DNA of 64,000 nt, from assembly GCA_035293985.1 (NCBI GenBank), contig DATGLS010000015.1, positions 1 through 64,000 of the forward strand, written 5' to 3'. The stretch comes from JAVDCA01 sp035293985. GTDB lineage: Bacteria > Pseudomonadota > Alphaproteobacteria > Rhizobiales > Xanthobacteraceae. The notes under the pieces were generated by a model. That model did not search any database. It saw nothing but the letters and a program-made list of their open reading frames with translations, and was not told the origin of the DNA. The position numbers and the translations under genes are program-made. Below, piece by piece: positions 8,926 to 16,872 of the stretch (within the stretch, counting starts at the first letter, position 1; the number at the start of each line of letters is the position of its first letter).

Positions 8926-9813
8926 TTAAGCTCGCGAGGAGAACCGATCAAACACGTCTTCTTCCGGCTCCCGGTCGAGCTGAATGTAGCGGTACCGGTT
9001 CTCCAGCAGCAGCAGCGTGACCGCAAAGTCATATTGCTCGGCGAAGATCGTCATCTCGCGCACGGGTTCGGGGAACCAGACCCCGGCCGCGAGTTCGATG
9101 CCGGCGCGGCCGTCCACGATCATGTCCTGACGACTTGCGAGGGAATCCGCGGGAATGGCAATGGGCGGCCCGGAGGTGCGGAAGAACGCTCCTGTCCTTA
9201 GTGCCGGCTTGCTGGCCCGCGACCAAAGAATATAGCCATCGCGCGACACCACCAGCACCGCGCGCCGCGAGGTGTATTGAAGCGAGCGCAGCACGGCCGC
9301 GATGAGCGACACGCGGTAGCGCTCGGCGCAGGCCGAGATCATGTCGAGATCGACCTTGTCGCCCTCGGCGATCTGCCGCCGGAAATCATCGAGAGGCATC
9401 AGGAGGCCGGCCGAGAACACGTTGGCCTGATGTTCGATCTGGCCGTATTCGCTGTCCCAGCGGACGACATCCTGCTCGCCGCACCGGATGCCGTCGGGAT
9501 AGGCCAGCCGATGAATCAGGTAATGCCCGAATTCGTGCCCGAGGGTGAAATTGATCCGGCCTCTCGACGTGATCGCGCTGTTGTAGAAAATCCCCCAGCC
9601 TTTTTTGCCGGTCGGCGCGCGATAGAGCGCGCCGTCGAATCCCGGCAGCGAGCGCCCGATGACGAGCGACACCGGATCGTCCGGATAACGCTGCGTGCTA
9701 TATTCCTTCGCCACGAGCGCGACATCGACCGGGAAGCGGTCCTTGCCGAGAACGGCATTGAGCAAGAGGCTGATATCGATCGCCCAGCGCTCGGGCGACG
9801 GCGCGACCGTCAT
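8926..9813 (-). CDS. ImmA/IrrE-family metallopeptidase
   Basis: 295-residue protein of the ImmA/IrrE (COG2856-type) family. It has a zinc-peptidase motif HEFGH at residues 93-97 and a downstream acidic ligand region, QIEHQANVFSAGLLMP, both standard for the family. The C-terminal third (from about 170) is a likely sensory or regulatory domain with no motif I recognise. Such peptidases cleave or inactivate a partner XRE repressor in response to DNA damage or phage cues. The XRE gene directly upstream overlaps it by 4 bases (ATGA), so the two form a repressor/anti-repressor pair that probably controls the divergent MBL operon. Family call firm; target inferred. Confidence 0.88.
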   Translation of the reverse strand: MTVAPSPERWAIDISLLLNAVLGKDRFPVDVALVAKEYSTQRYPDDPVSLVIGRSLPGFDGALYRAPTGKKGWGIFYNSAITSRGRINFTLGHEFGHYLIHRLAYPDGIRCGEQDVVRWDSEYGQIEHQANVFSAGLLMPLDDFRRQIAEGDKVDLDMISACAERYRVSLIAAVLRSLQYTSRRAVLVVSRDGYILWSRASKPALRTGAFFRTSGPPIAIPADSLASRQDMIVDGRAGIELAAGVWFPEPVREMTIFAEQYDFAVTLLLLENRYRYIQLDREPEEDVFDRFSSRA

Positions 9814-10133
9814 TTATCGTCACCCCACAGATCGACCATGCGACGAATCTTGTCCTTGGTGGCCGGGTCCATTTTGCGGTAGCGGCGGAAGAAGGCCTGG
9901 TCGGCAGCTTCAGCCACGTCGGACTTCTCTGTGGGATCGACGAGATAGTCGGAGGTGACGCCCAGCACCGAGGCGATTCGAGCCACCTTTTCGGCCGAAG
10001 GCCGCGGCGGGTTCTTGTTCTCCAGCTCCCAGATGTAGCTCTTGCTGGACTCGGTCAATTCCGCCAGCTTTTCAAGCGTGTAGCCCTTTTGCTTCCTCAG
10101 TTCGCGAATCTTGTGGCCGAGCGCGGTGGACAA
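9810..10133 (-). CDS. XRE-family helix-turn-helix transcriptional regulator
   Basis: 107 residues. Residues 5-65 form a Cro/C1-type helix-turn-helix (IRELRKQKGYTLEKLAELTE followed by SKSYIWELENKN and a recognition-helix region). The last 40 residues are charged and helical (ADQAFFRRYRKMDPATKDKI) and may be the contact for the ImmA-type peptidase encoded next, whose start overlaps this stop. The gene is divergent from the MBL/E2-E1-JAB/patatin operon, the usual place for its repressor. Candidate operators lie in the shared 260-base promoter region. Confidence 0.9.
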   Translation of the reverse strand: MSTALGHKIRELRKQKGYTLEKLAELTESSKSYIWELENKNPPRPSAEKVARIASVLGVTSDYLVDPTEKSDVAEAADQAFFRRYRKMDPATKDKIRRMVDLWGDDK

Positions 10134-10180
10134 TCATACCTCCGGGTTCTGGAAGTTCAGAATAACGATACGTCGCGTAC

Positions 10181-10208
10181 TTGACAACGCTTATCGAGGC
10201 CCTAAGTT
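10181..10208 (+). promoter_or_regulatory. Candidate sigma-70-type promoter of the island operon
   Basis: TTGACA at 10181-10186 is a perfect -35 hexamer. TAAGTT at 10203-10208, 16 bases later, is a fair -10. It points toward the MBL gene, whose start is about 185 bases downstream. The long leader would include the palindrome at 10218-10229. Motif evidence only. Confidence 0.4.
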
Positions 10209-10217
10209 CGTGTTCGG

Positions 10218-10229
10218 AGTATCGATACT
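10218..10229. promoter_or_regulatory. 12-bp perfect palindrome, candidate XRE operator
   Basis: AGTATCGATACT is a perfect palindrome just downstream of the candidate promoter. Its half-site CGATAC recurs nearby at about 10166 (AACGATACGTCGCG). A position between the divergent XRE and MBL genes and a dyad of XRE size suggest autoregulation and repression of the operon. Confidence 0.4.
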
Positions 10230-10392
10230 TTCCGACTCGGTCTTTTTGGCCGAACCCTCAAGTTCTTGGGGTGGGGTGGGCACCGATCCGCCGCCGATTG
10301 TATACGCCTGCGCCGCTCATACATGAATGGAACTTGGCCCGGTCAGCCGGTCGCTGTCGGGGGCAGGTTCGCTTGAACCTAGGGAGACCAGT

Positions 10393-11526
10393 GTGACTGC
10401 CACCTTGACCTTTCATCCACTCGGCAACGCCGACTGCACCCGCCTCGACCTTGCCGACGGCCAGAAGATGCTCATCGACTACGCCGACATGAAGAACCGC
10501 GACGATCCGTGGGACCGCCGCATTGACCTTCCCGCCGAACTCAAAGCCGACCTGCGCGCCGCCAACCGCGACTACTACAACGTGGTCGGCTACTCGCATC
10601 TCGACGACGATCATTGCCGCGGGTCCGGCGACTTCTTCCGGTTCGAGCATGCGGCAAAGTACCAGACCGAAGGTCGCATCAAGATGCGCGAGCTGTGGGT
10701 TCCGGCAGGCGCGATCCTCGAAGACGGCCTCGACGACTGCGCCCGCATCATCCGTCAGGAAGCGCGCTTCCGCCTCAAGCAAGGTTCCGGCATCCGCGTC
10801 TTCTCCCGGCCGGTCAAGCTCAAGGCGTGGCTGGAGGCCAATGGCCTGACGCTCGAATCCCGCGCGCATCTCATCACCGATGCCGGCCAGCTCGTGCCGG
10901 GTTATTCGATCTTCGGGCCGGAGCGCGTGGAATTTTTCATCCATAGCCCGTTCGGCTGGCGCCAGAACGACAACGAGGTCATCGACCGCAACGAGAACAG
11001 CATCGTCTTCCAGGCGACCTTTCTGGAGGGCACGCGCCAGACCCGCGCGCTGTTCATGTCGGACATCAACTACGACTCGATCGAGCAGATCGTGAAGACC
11101 AGCAAGCGTCACAAGAACGAGGACCGGCTGCTGTGGGACATCTTCAAAATCCCGCACCACTGTTCCTACAAGTCGATCGGACCCGACAAGGGCGTGGACG
11201 AGACCAAGCCGACCGACGAGGTGAAGTGGCTCTGCGAGGTGCAAGGCCAGGAACGCCACACCATGATGTCCACCAGCAAGTCGATCCCGATCAAGGGCAG
11301 CGACGAGGACAAGGACGTGCAGCCGCCGCACCGGGAGGCCGCCGCCTACTACAAGCGCGTGGCCGCCGCCAAGGACGGGCAGTTCAAGGTGACGATGGAC
11401 TTACCCTCATCCAGCAAGCCCAAGCCCACCAAGATCGAGATCACCGATCGCGGCGCGCGCCTCCTGACGGTGTCGGCGACCGTGGGCGCGGCGAGCATCG
11501 TCTCGACCCCGGCGCGTGCGGGGTGA
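10393..11526 (+). CDS. Metallo-beta-lactamase-fold hydrolase (first gene of E2-E1-JAB operon)
   Basis: 377 residues from GTG 10393, chosen for the upstream AGGGAGACC and because homology-like sequence starts at TLTFHPLGNADC; an in-frame ATG at 10327 is the alternative. The MBL fold is indicated by DGQKMLIDYAD, then YSHLDDDHC (His69, Asp73, His74) and IPHHCSY (His255, His256), in ComEC-like MBL style. The metal site is atypical: HxDxDH in place of HxHxDH. The protein ends STPARAG with C-terminal Gly, preceded by a Lys/Pro-rich linker. The next start is one base past this stop, so expression is coupled. Substrate unknown. The flexible Gly-ending tail could be acted on by the fused E1/E2/JAB protein; this is my inference. 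Confidence 0.75.
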   Translation: MTATLTFHPLGNADCTRLDLADGQKMLIDYADMKNRDDPWDRRIDLPAELKADLRAANRDYYNVVGYSHLDDDHCRGSGDFFRFEHAAKYQTEGRIKMRELWVPAGAILEDGLDDCARIIRQEARFRLKQGSGIRVFSRPVKLKAWLEANGLTLESRAHLITDAGQLVPGYSIFGPERVEFFIHSPFGWRQNDNEVIDRNENSIVFQATFLEGTRQTRALFMSDINYDSIEQIVKTSKRHKNEDRLLWDIFKIPHHCSYKSIGPDKGVDETKPTDEVKWLCEVQGQERHTMMSTSKSIPIKGSDEDKDVQPPHREAAAYYKRVAAAKDGQFKVTMDLPSSSKPKPTKIEITDRGARLLTVSATVGAASIVSTPARAG

Positions 11527-11527
11527 A

Positions 11528-13777
11528 ATGGGCCTTCACCCGTGGTGGTCTGGTTTCGGGGAAGCCGTCGCATCGACGGATGATCTGACCTGGGTGCCGG
11601 CGCGCGAGATGGCATCGGCCGTCGCTGCCGGCACCATCCCCGGCGTCACCCTGACGGAGATGAAGGCGTGCGCCCAAAGCGGGCGCGTCGCTGTGGCTCT
11701 CGCGATCGAGGTCGAGCGGCCCCAGGACCTCGCGCACCCCATCCGCGCGACCGAGCCGGTTGCCGTGGTGTTCGAGGCCCAGGGCGGACAACCACGTGTC
11801 CTCGCCCTGCGCGACGACTTTCCCGACACGCCGCATCAGAACTGGACGCCGCCGGACGCGCCCTGTTCGCTCTGCGTTGACGACCGACCGTGGGCGGAAG
11901 CTCGCCTGACCTACCGTCCCGCCGATTTTATCCGGCGCATCCAGCTCTGGCTCGCCAAGGCGGCGCGCGGCGAGCTGCACGACACCGCGCAACCGCCCGA
12001 TCCTCTCTTCTTTGTCTCGCAGCTCGGCATCGTCGTGCCGCGGGCGGCCTCGGTGACGGGCGCCGATCCCGTCGAACTCATCGGCTTCGTCCGGTCCGAC
12101 AATCAGGCGCTCATCCTCACAAGGACGGTCGCCGAGGCCGAGCCGCGCCGCAAGGGTCAGCCCGGTTTTGTCGTGATCGGACTCCGCGCCAAACCGCAAT
12201 CCATGACACGGCTGCGGCATGCGCCGGTGACGCTCGCGGCCCTTCACGCTGAACTGCAACCGGCCGGCATCAATGTGATCGATGAGATCAAGGCCCGGCT
12301 CAGGGCCTGGGCGGGTATCGCGCATGACAGCGTCCGCCGCCTGTCCTCCCGGCTCGCCATCCTTGTGGCCTTTCCAATCACAACAGCGGACGGCAAGACC
12401 ACCGACGATTTGCGCGCCTTCATCTCGCTCGAAACAGCCGGGCAGATCGGCGTCCAATGGGGCCTCTTGCATAACACGAAGGCGGCTGGCGTTGCCGGTG
12501 ATGATGACGTGTTTCTGCGCGCCGTTCCCGAGGGCGCGCCCGCGCCCGGCGATATCAAGATCGAGCCCGCCCAGGTTCACCTCGCTTTTGACCGCGAACT
12601 CGCCGCCGCGGTGGCCGGACATGCAGAGCCCGATCGCCGCCGCGCCGTCCTGGTCGGTGCCGGAGCACTCGGCTCGCAGATCGCCATGAACATGGCGCGC
12701 GAAGGCGCTTTTACCTGGACCGTCGTTGATAGCGACTGGCTGCTTCCGCACAATCTCGCGCGCCATGCGCTGCTGGCGAACGAACTCGGGGCGCCAAAAG
12801 CCCTCGCGCTAGCCCGCCAGATGGGATGGCTCCTCAACGAATCCTTCACGGCCGTGGCGGGCGATGTCGCCAAGCCCGACGCGGAGCTCGTGCGCGAGCT
12901 GGCCGAGGCCGATGTCATTATCGATGCCTCAGCCTCGGTCGCGGTGTCGCGGCATCTCGCCGATCTCGAGAACAGCCCTGCGCGGCGCCTTTGCGTCTTC
13001 TTCAATCCGGCAGGGACGGCCGTGGTGCTCTTTGCCGAGAGCCGCGACCGGGCGATCACGCTGCGGGACCTCGAAGCACAATATCACCGTCTCGTTCAGA
13101 CCGAGCCGGCCCTTAACGATCATTTGCGCGCCGGACCAGGCCTTCGCTACAGCGGCTCGTGCCGGGCGCTCACGAACCGCATCCCCGCGACAAGCGCGGC
13201 GTTGCTGAGCGCGCTCGGCGCGCGCGGCCTCGCCGAGGCCTTGACGAGCGATGTTGCCACCCTGCGCATCTGGAAGGTCGGCACGGCGAGCACGGTGCAG
13301 CTCATTGAGCGTCACGGTTCCGCCACGCATCGGGTTGACCTCGCCGAGTGGTCGATCAGCTACGATGACGGTCTTCTGGCCGAACTCGCGAGCCTTCGGG
13401 CCAGCCGCCTGCCGCGCGAAACCGGCGGCGTCCTTCTCGGCATTGCCGACATGAGCCGCAAGTCCATTCATGTCGCGCATGCATTGCCCGAGCCCGAGGA
13501 CAGCCGGGGCAGCCCTCAGGGATTCGAGCGCGGGGTCGTCGGTCTCAAAGCCGCCGTGAACCGCGCCGTCGAAAGCTCGCTGCACCAGCTCAGTTATGTC
13601 GGCGAGTGGCACTCGCATCCGGCGAGATCGTCGCCGATGCCGAGTGGAATTGATCTCGCCCAAATCGTCTGGCTCGGCAATGAACTCGAATATGAAGGTT
13701 TGCCTGGCTTGATGGCGATCGCGGCCGACAACGGCGCCTTCGCCTTCGTGCTGTCGCCGGGGTCGCGCGTCCCATGA
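11528..13777 (+). CDS. Triple-module ubiquitin-like conjugation protein: E2-like / E1 (ThiF) / JAB peptidase
   Basis: 749 residues from ATG 11528 (GGGGTGAA upstream; a GTG at 11516 overlapping the MBL gene is possible). Residues about 1-150 resemble prokaryotic E2 (UBC-like) domains, with candidate catalytic Cys113 or Cys116 in APCSLCVDDRPW and the downstream helix region WLAKAARGELHD. Residues about 370-600 are an E1/ThiF adenylating domain: GAGALGS at 377-383, VVDSDWLLPHNLARH, VIIDASASVAV, and a possible thioester Cys in SGSCRALTNRIP. Residues about 610-749 are a JAMM deubiquitinase-type domain: Glu631 (ETGGVLLG), His695-Ser-His697, Ser706/Asp709. All catalytic residues appear intact. Functionally it equals CBASS Cap2 plus Cap3 in one chain. 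The patatin start overlaps its stop. Confidence 0.85.
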   Translation: MGLHPWWSGFGEAVASTDDLTWVPAREMASAVAAGTIPGVTLTEMKACAQSGRVAVALAIEVERPQDLAHPIRATEPVAVVFEAQGGQPRVLALRDDFPDTPHQNWTPPDAPCSLCVDDRPWAEARLTYRPADFIRRIQLWLAKAARGELHDTAQPPDPLFFVSQLGIVVPRAASVTGADPVELIGFVRSDNQALILTRTVAEAEPRRKGQPGFVVIGLRAKPQSMTRLRHAPVTLAALHAELQPAGINVIDEIKARLRAWAGIAHDSVRRLSSRLAILVAFPITTADGKTTDDLRAFISLETAGQIGVQWGLLHNTKAAGVAGDDDVFLRAVPEGAPAPGDIKIEPAQVHLAFDRELAAAVAGHAEPDRRRAVLVGAGALGSQIAMNMAREGAFTWTVVDSDWLLPHNLARHALLANELGAPKALALARQMGWLLNESFTAVAGDVAKPDAELVRELAEADVIIDASASVAVSRHLADLENSPARRLCVFFNPAGTAVVLFAESRDRAITLRDLEAQYHRLVQTEPALNDHLRAGPGLRYSGSCRALTNRIPATSAALLSALGARGLAEALTSDVATLRIWKVGTASTVQLIERHGSATHRVDLAEWSISYDDGLLAELASLRASRLPRETGGVLLGIADMSRKSIHVAHALPEPEDSRGSPQGFERGVVGLKAAVNRAVESSLHQLSYVGEWHSHPARSSPMPSGIDLAQIVWLGNELEYEGLPGLMAIAADNGAFAFVLSPGSRVP

Positions 13778-14979
13778 ACGATGCCGCCACCCCAAAGATA
13801 GGATTGGCTCTCTCCGGTGGCGGCTCGCGCGCCATCGCATTCCATCTCGGCTGCCTCCGCGCGCTCAATAGACTTGGGCTACTCGATCGTGTCGTCATCC
13901 TCTCGACGGTGTCGGGCGGCAGCGTGATCGGCGCCTATTTCCATGCGCACTTCAACGCCCATGCTGGCGACTTCACCTCATTCGAGGCAAATATCCGCGC
14001 GCTGCTGGCGCGAGGGCTCGTCGCGCCGATGTGGCGCAAGCTGTTCAGCGCGCTCGGCCTCAAGGTCGCCGCCGCGTTCGCGGCGGTTGGGCTGGTTGCG
14101 CTAGGCGTCGCGCTTATCAAGCTGCTTCTCAAGGTCGTGAGGCTGATGACGCCCCGAGCGCTCGCGGTGCAATTCGAGCGGTTCGCGGTCAGGTCGCCCC
14201 TGCATCGCTTCGCGAGCCGGACGAGCTTGCTTGAAGCGGCGCTCGACGACCTGTTGTTCAAGGGGGCGTCTCTGAAGGACCTCCCGGCGCAGCCGCACCT
14301 TGTGATCAACGCCACCGAGTTGAGGACCGGCTCGGCGTTCCGCTTCGGCACGATGGAATCCGGTTCCTGGCGCTGGGGCAAACTCCATCGTAACGACGCC
14401 TCGGTGGCCCATGCGGTCGCGGCCTCGGCGGCTTATCCGCTCTTTCTGCCCGCGTTCGACGAGACGCTGACGTTCGAAAAAGACGGCGCGCTCAAGGGCG
14501 ACCGCGTCATCCTCACCGATGGCGGCATCTACGACAATCTCGGCCTCGGCTGTCTCTGGCCCGACCGCTCGCCCGACGTGAGCCTCAATGTCGTTTCCGT
14601 TGACACCATCATCTGCTGTTCGGCCGGCTACGGCTTGCGGCAGGACCCGCCGAGCCAGTTTATATTCGCGCGCATGCTTAGCGTTTTCAGCGCGGTCTTT
14701 GATCGCGCGCAAAACGCCGCGATGCACCGGCTGCACGAGGCGCAGCGGAGCGGACAAATCAAAAGCTTTCTGTTCCCGTATCTCGGGCAACAGGACCGGC
14801 AATTGCCGAACCCTCCGGCCGATCTCGTGCGTCGGGAGGAGGCGCATGCTTACCCAACGGATTTCAACGCGATGCCGAACGAATGGATCGATCGCCTGAG
14901 CTTGCGCGGCGAGCAACTGACCCTCTGCCTTGCCCGAGCTTATATTCCCCATCTCGTCAACCAACCATCGCCCGTTTAG
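13774..14979 (+). CDS. Patatin-like phospholipase (candidate membrane-attacking effector)
   Basis: 401 residues; ATGA overlap with the E2-E1-JAB gene. Patatin features: oxyanion loop SGGGSRA at residues 14-20, nucleophile Ser47 in STVSGGS (TxSxG in place of GxSxG), and catalytic Asp249 in LTDGGIYDNLGL. A hydrophobic stretch at about 90-116 (VAAAFAAVGLVALGVALIKLL) could anchor it in the membrane. Patatin phospholipases are known effectors of type II CBASS (CapV), where they degrade the inner membrane. Here the place after an E1/E2/JAB protein is the same, but no cyclic-nucleotide synthase is encoded. It is convergent with the 492-residue unknown gene. Confidence 0.87.
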   Translation: MNDAATPKIGLALSGGGSRAIAFHLGCLRALNRLGLLDRVVILSTVSGGSVIGAYFHAHFNAHAGDFTSFEANIRALLARGLVAPMWRKLFSALGLKVAAAFAAVGLVALGVALIKLLLKVVRLMTPRALAVQFERFAVRSPLHRFASRTSLLEAALDDLLFKGASLKDLPAQPHLVINATELRTGSAFRFGTMESGSWRWGKLHRNDASVAHAVAASAAYPLFLPAFDETLTFEKDGALKGDRVILTDGGIYDNLGLGCLWPDRSPDVSLNVVSVDTIICCSAGYGLRQDPPSQFIFARMLSVFSAVFDRAQNAAMHRLHEAQRSGQIKSFLFPYLGQQDRQLPNPPADLVRREEAHAYPTDFNAMPNEWIDRLSLRGEQLTLCLARAYIPHLVNQPSPV

Positions 14980-15021
14980 AAGTTTTTGCCGTTATTTCTA
15001 GCCGCTCGGAAGAGACGCCGA

Positions 15022-16500
15022 TCAACTTTTCTTTCGCGCGGCCGCCCGCATCGCCCGGCGCTGCTTTCGATTACCGGCGGTTCTGGCCGGTTCGAGCGGC
15101 TTCGGCGGCATACCGGCCCGGGTAACTTCTTGCCGCAATTCCGCGATGTCCGCTTCGCTCATCTTCCCGACGTCGAAGTAAACAAGATCGATGGGCCGAC
15201 CACCGACCAGCGTGCTTTCGCATGCGATTCCTACCACATGCGCCAGTGATGGATATTGCGCTTTCTTAGTCAGACATGCGGCCTGCGCCATGATCCGCCG
15301 TTGCAGGCGAAACTCAGCGTCGGCGACCTCCGACATTCGCGCTTTGGGCGGCGCGTCCATCACTTCGAACACGTAACCAACGTCGCCCCATTCTATGAAG
15401 CGGCTGTACGCTTGACCGCGCGCGAGGCCACGCCGATGACAGTTCGCAAGATGCTCTTTGAATGAATTCGCCAGCCACCGGCGCGCGGCGCGGGGCATTT
15501 TCGCCATGATGGCGAGTCCGGCCTGAAAATCGTTTATGTCCTCGTTTCCCCCGACCAGAAGCGTGTCGTTCAGGTACTGGCGCCCGAAGGTCTCGATCAG
15601 CGTGTCCCAGCCGTAGCTGACCCGATCGACTTCCTTCTTGGCGAGATAGAGGGGATGCGTACTGATTCCTTCCCAGTGACCGGACTCGACAACGACCTGA
15701 TGATCCTCACGCAGAAAGAAGCCCCGTTCGCCGCTGCCATCCCCGAAGAGATAATAGCAAAGCAGTTCCTCTTCGCCGTGCGACAGCGCAAGACCATCGG
15801 CGGCAATGAAAGCTTCCTTCTTGGACAGGTAGCTCGTCAGGTCTGAAATCGTGTCCAGCTCCTTCATCAGCACGTGCAATGTGAAATCGTCCAGCACATG
15901 GACAAGACCGCGATCCGGGTAAACGGTTCCGACCGCAAACGGCCTTGCCGGATCAGCCTTGCCCGACAAGGCCGGCAGAAACATCAGACTTCCACTGCCA
16001 CCATGCAAACCGTCCTTTCCAAAGTATGCCTTGCACCGTTCGCCGGCGTTCAGCGCCACCACGACGCGGTGCACCCGCAATTTCGCGGGGTCTGGCAGCT
16101 TGAGCGGAAATCGCTTCGTGCAGGCGGCGTCCAGAAAAATGCGGTCCGGCTGCGTCTTGATCCATCGTTCCGCGCCGAAGACTTGCCGCGCCGAACGGTC
16201 AATTGCCCGGTCGTACCACCTCATCCAGTCGAGGCCGGCATCGCCCGTGTCCGGAAATTTACACGATTTGTCGGAGAATATAATGAGGTGCTCATCGAAG
16301 ACCACCAGAACATCGCACAGCTCCTGTCCCGGCGCGCGGAACAGATTCGGGTAACTCCATAGGCTAAGAAACGTGTGTTGGCACAGGTCCGCGAGCAAGC
16401 GCTCGGACTCGGTGAGGCCGGGAGATTTTTCAATCGGCGCCACTTGGCGGTGCCCCAGCGGTTTTCCCCGCGTCTGCCGCTCCACTCCGGGCGCAGCCAT
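15022..16500 (-). CDS. Protein of unknown family, possible nuclease-like N-terminus
   Basis: 492 residues. I do not recognise the family. The N-terminal part (31-80) has an acidic helix, ESERLLADLC, and then ELCDVLVVFDEHLIIFSDKS. The Asp63...Asp77-Lys78 pattern is reminiscent of, but not a clean match to, PD-(D/E)XK nucleases. The middle is a mixed alpha/beta region with no signature. The C-terminus is very basic (GNRKQRRAMRAAARKKS), suggesting nucleic-acid contact. There is no signal peptide or membrane segment. It lies inside the island and is convergent with the patatin gene. Local composition looks somewhat more AT-rich than the rest of the window. It may be a passenger or a second effector. 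Confidence 0.55.
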   Translation of the reverse strand: MAAPGVERQTRGKPLGHRQVAPIEKSPGLTESERLLADLCQHTFLSLWSYPNLFRAPGQELCDVLVVFDEHLIIFSDKSCKFPDTGDAGLDWMRWYDRAIDRSARQVFGAERWIKTQPDRIFLDAACTKRFPLKLPDPAKLRVHRVVVALNAGERCKAYFGKDGLHGGSGSLMFLPALSGKADPARPFAVGTVYPDRGLVHVLDDFTLHVLMKELDTISDLTSYLSKKEAFIAADGLALSHGEEELLCYYLFGDGSGERGFFLREDHQVVVESGHWEGISTHPLYLAKKEVDRVSYGWDTLIETFGRQYLNDTLLVGGNEDINDFQAGLAIMAKMPRAARRWLANSFKEHLANCHRRGLARGQAYSRFIEWGDVGYVFEVMDAPPKARMSEVADAEFRLQRRIMAQAACLTKKAQYPSLAHVVGIACESTLVGGRPIDLVYFDVGKMSEADIAELRQEVTRAGMPPKPLEPARTAGNRKQRRAMRAAARKKS

Positions 16501-16706
16501 ATCAGCCTACTGCCGAACCCGTTTCCTGTCATTGGCGTCCGGCGACGCCGGACCGGGGCTGTCGTGAACCGAGCCCCTTGAGATCCCGAAACCGGGATTA
16601 GGGTCTCGGCCATCCGGCTTCCATCCCTCGCGCATGTATTAAGGCGTCGCTGCGCGACATCTCCTTTTCTTGGTCGGGGGTGCGAGGGCTCTGCCCTGGC
16701 ACCCCC

Positions 16707-16793
16707 AGCAAGAACAAAATCGGCATCCCCCGATCTTCTCTCCCTGCGGTCGTTGCAGACCGGGCGGTCCCCCCTGCCGATTTTCTTCTTGCT
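16707..16793. promoter_or_regulatory. Nested inverted repeats in leader of parB-like gene
   Basis: The 372 bases between the unknown gene and parB (16501-16872) hold no gene. AGCAAGAACAAAATCGGCA (16707-16725) pairs with TGCCGATTTTCTTCTTGCT (16775-16793) with one mismatch. Just left is another dyad, GGGGGTGCGAGGGC...GCACCCCC. Structured leaders of this sort precede parB-like genes on alphaproteobacterial plasmids and integrative elements. They may form attenuator or partition-site structures. Ribosome-binding AAAGGAGAG precedes the ATG at 16873. Confidence 0.55.
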
Positions 16794-16872
16794 CCCCCTC
16801 ACCCGGTCTCGCCGACGGGCAGGGGTTCATGCGCGGACTCTGCGCAGAACCCCAGAACCAAAGGAGAGAACC

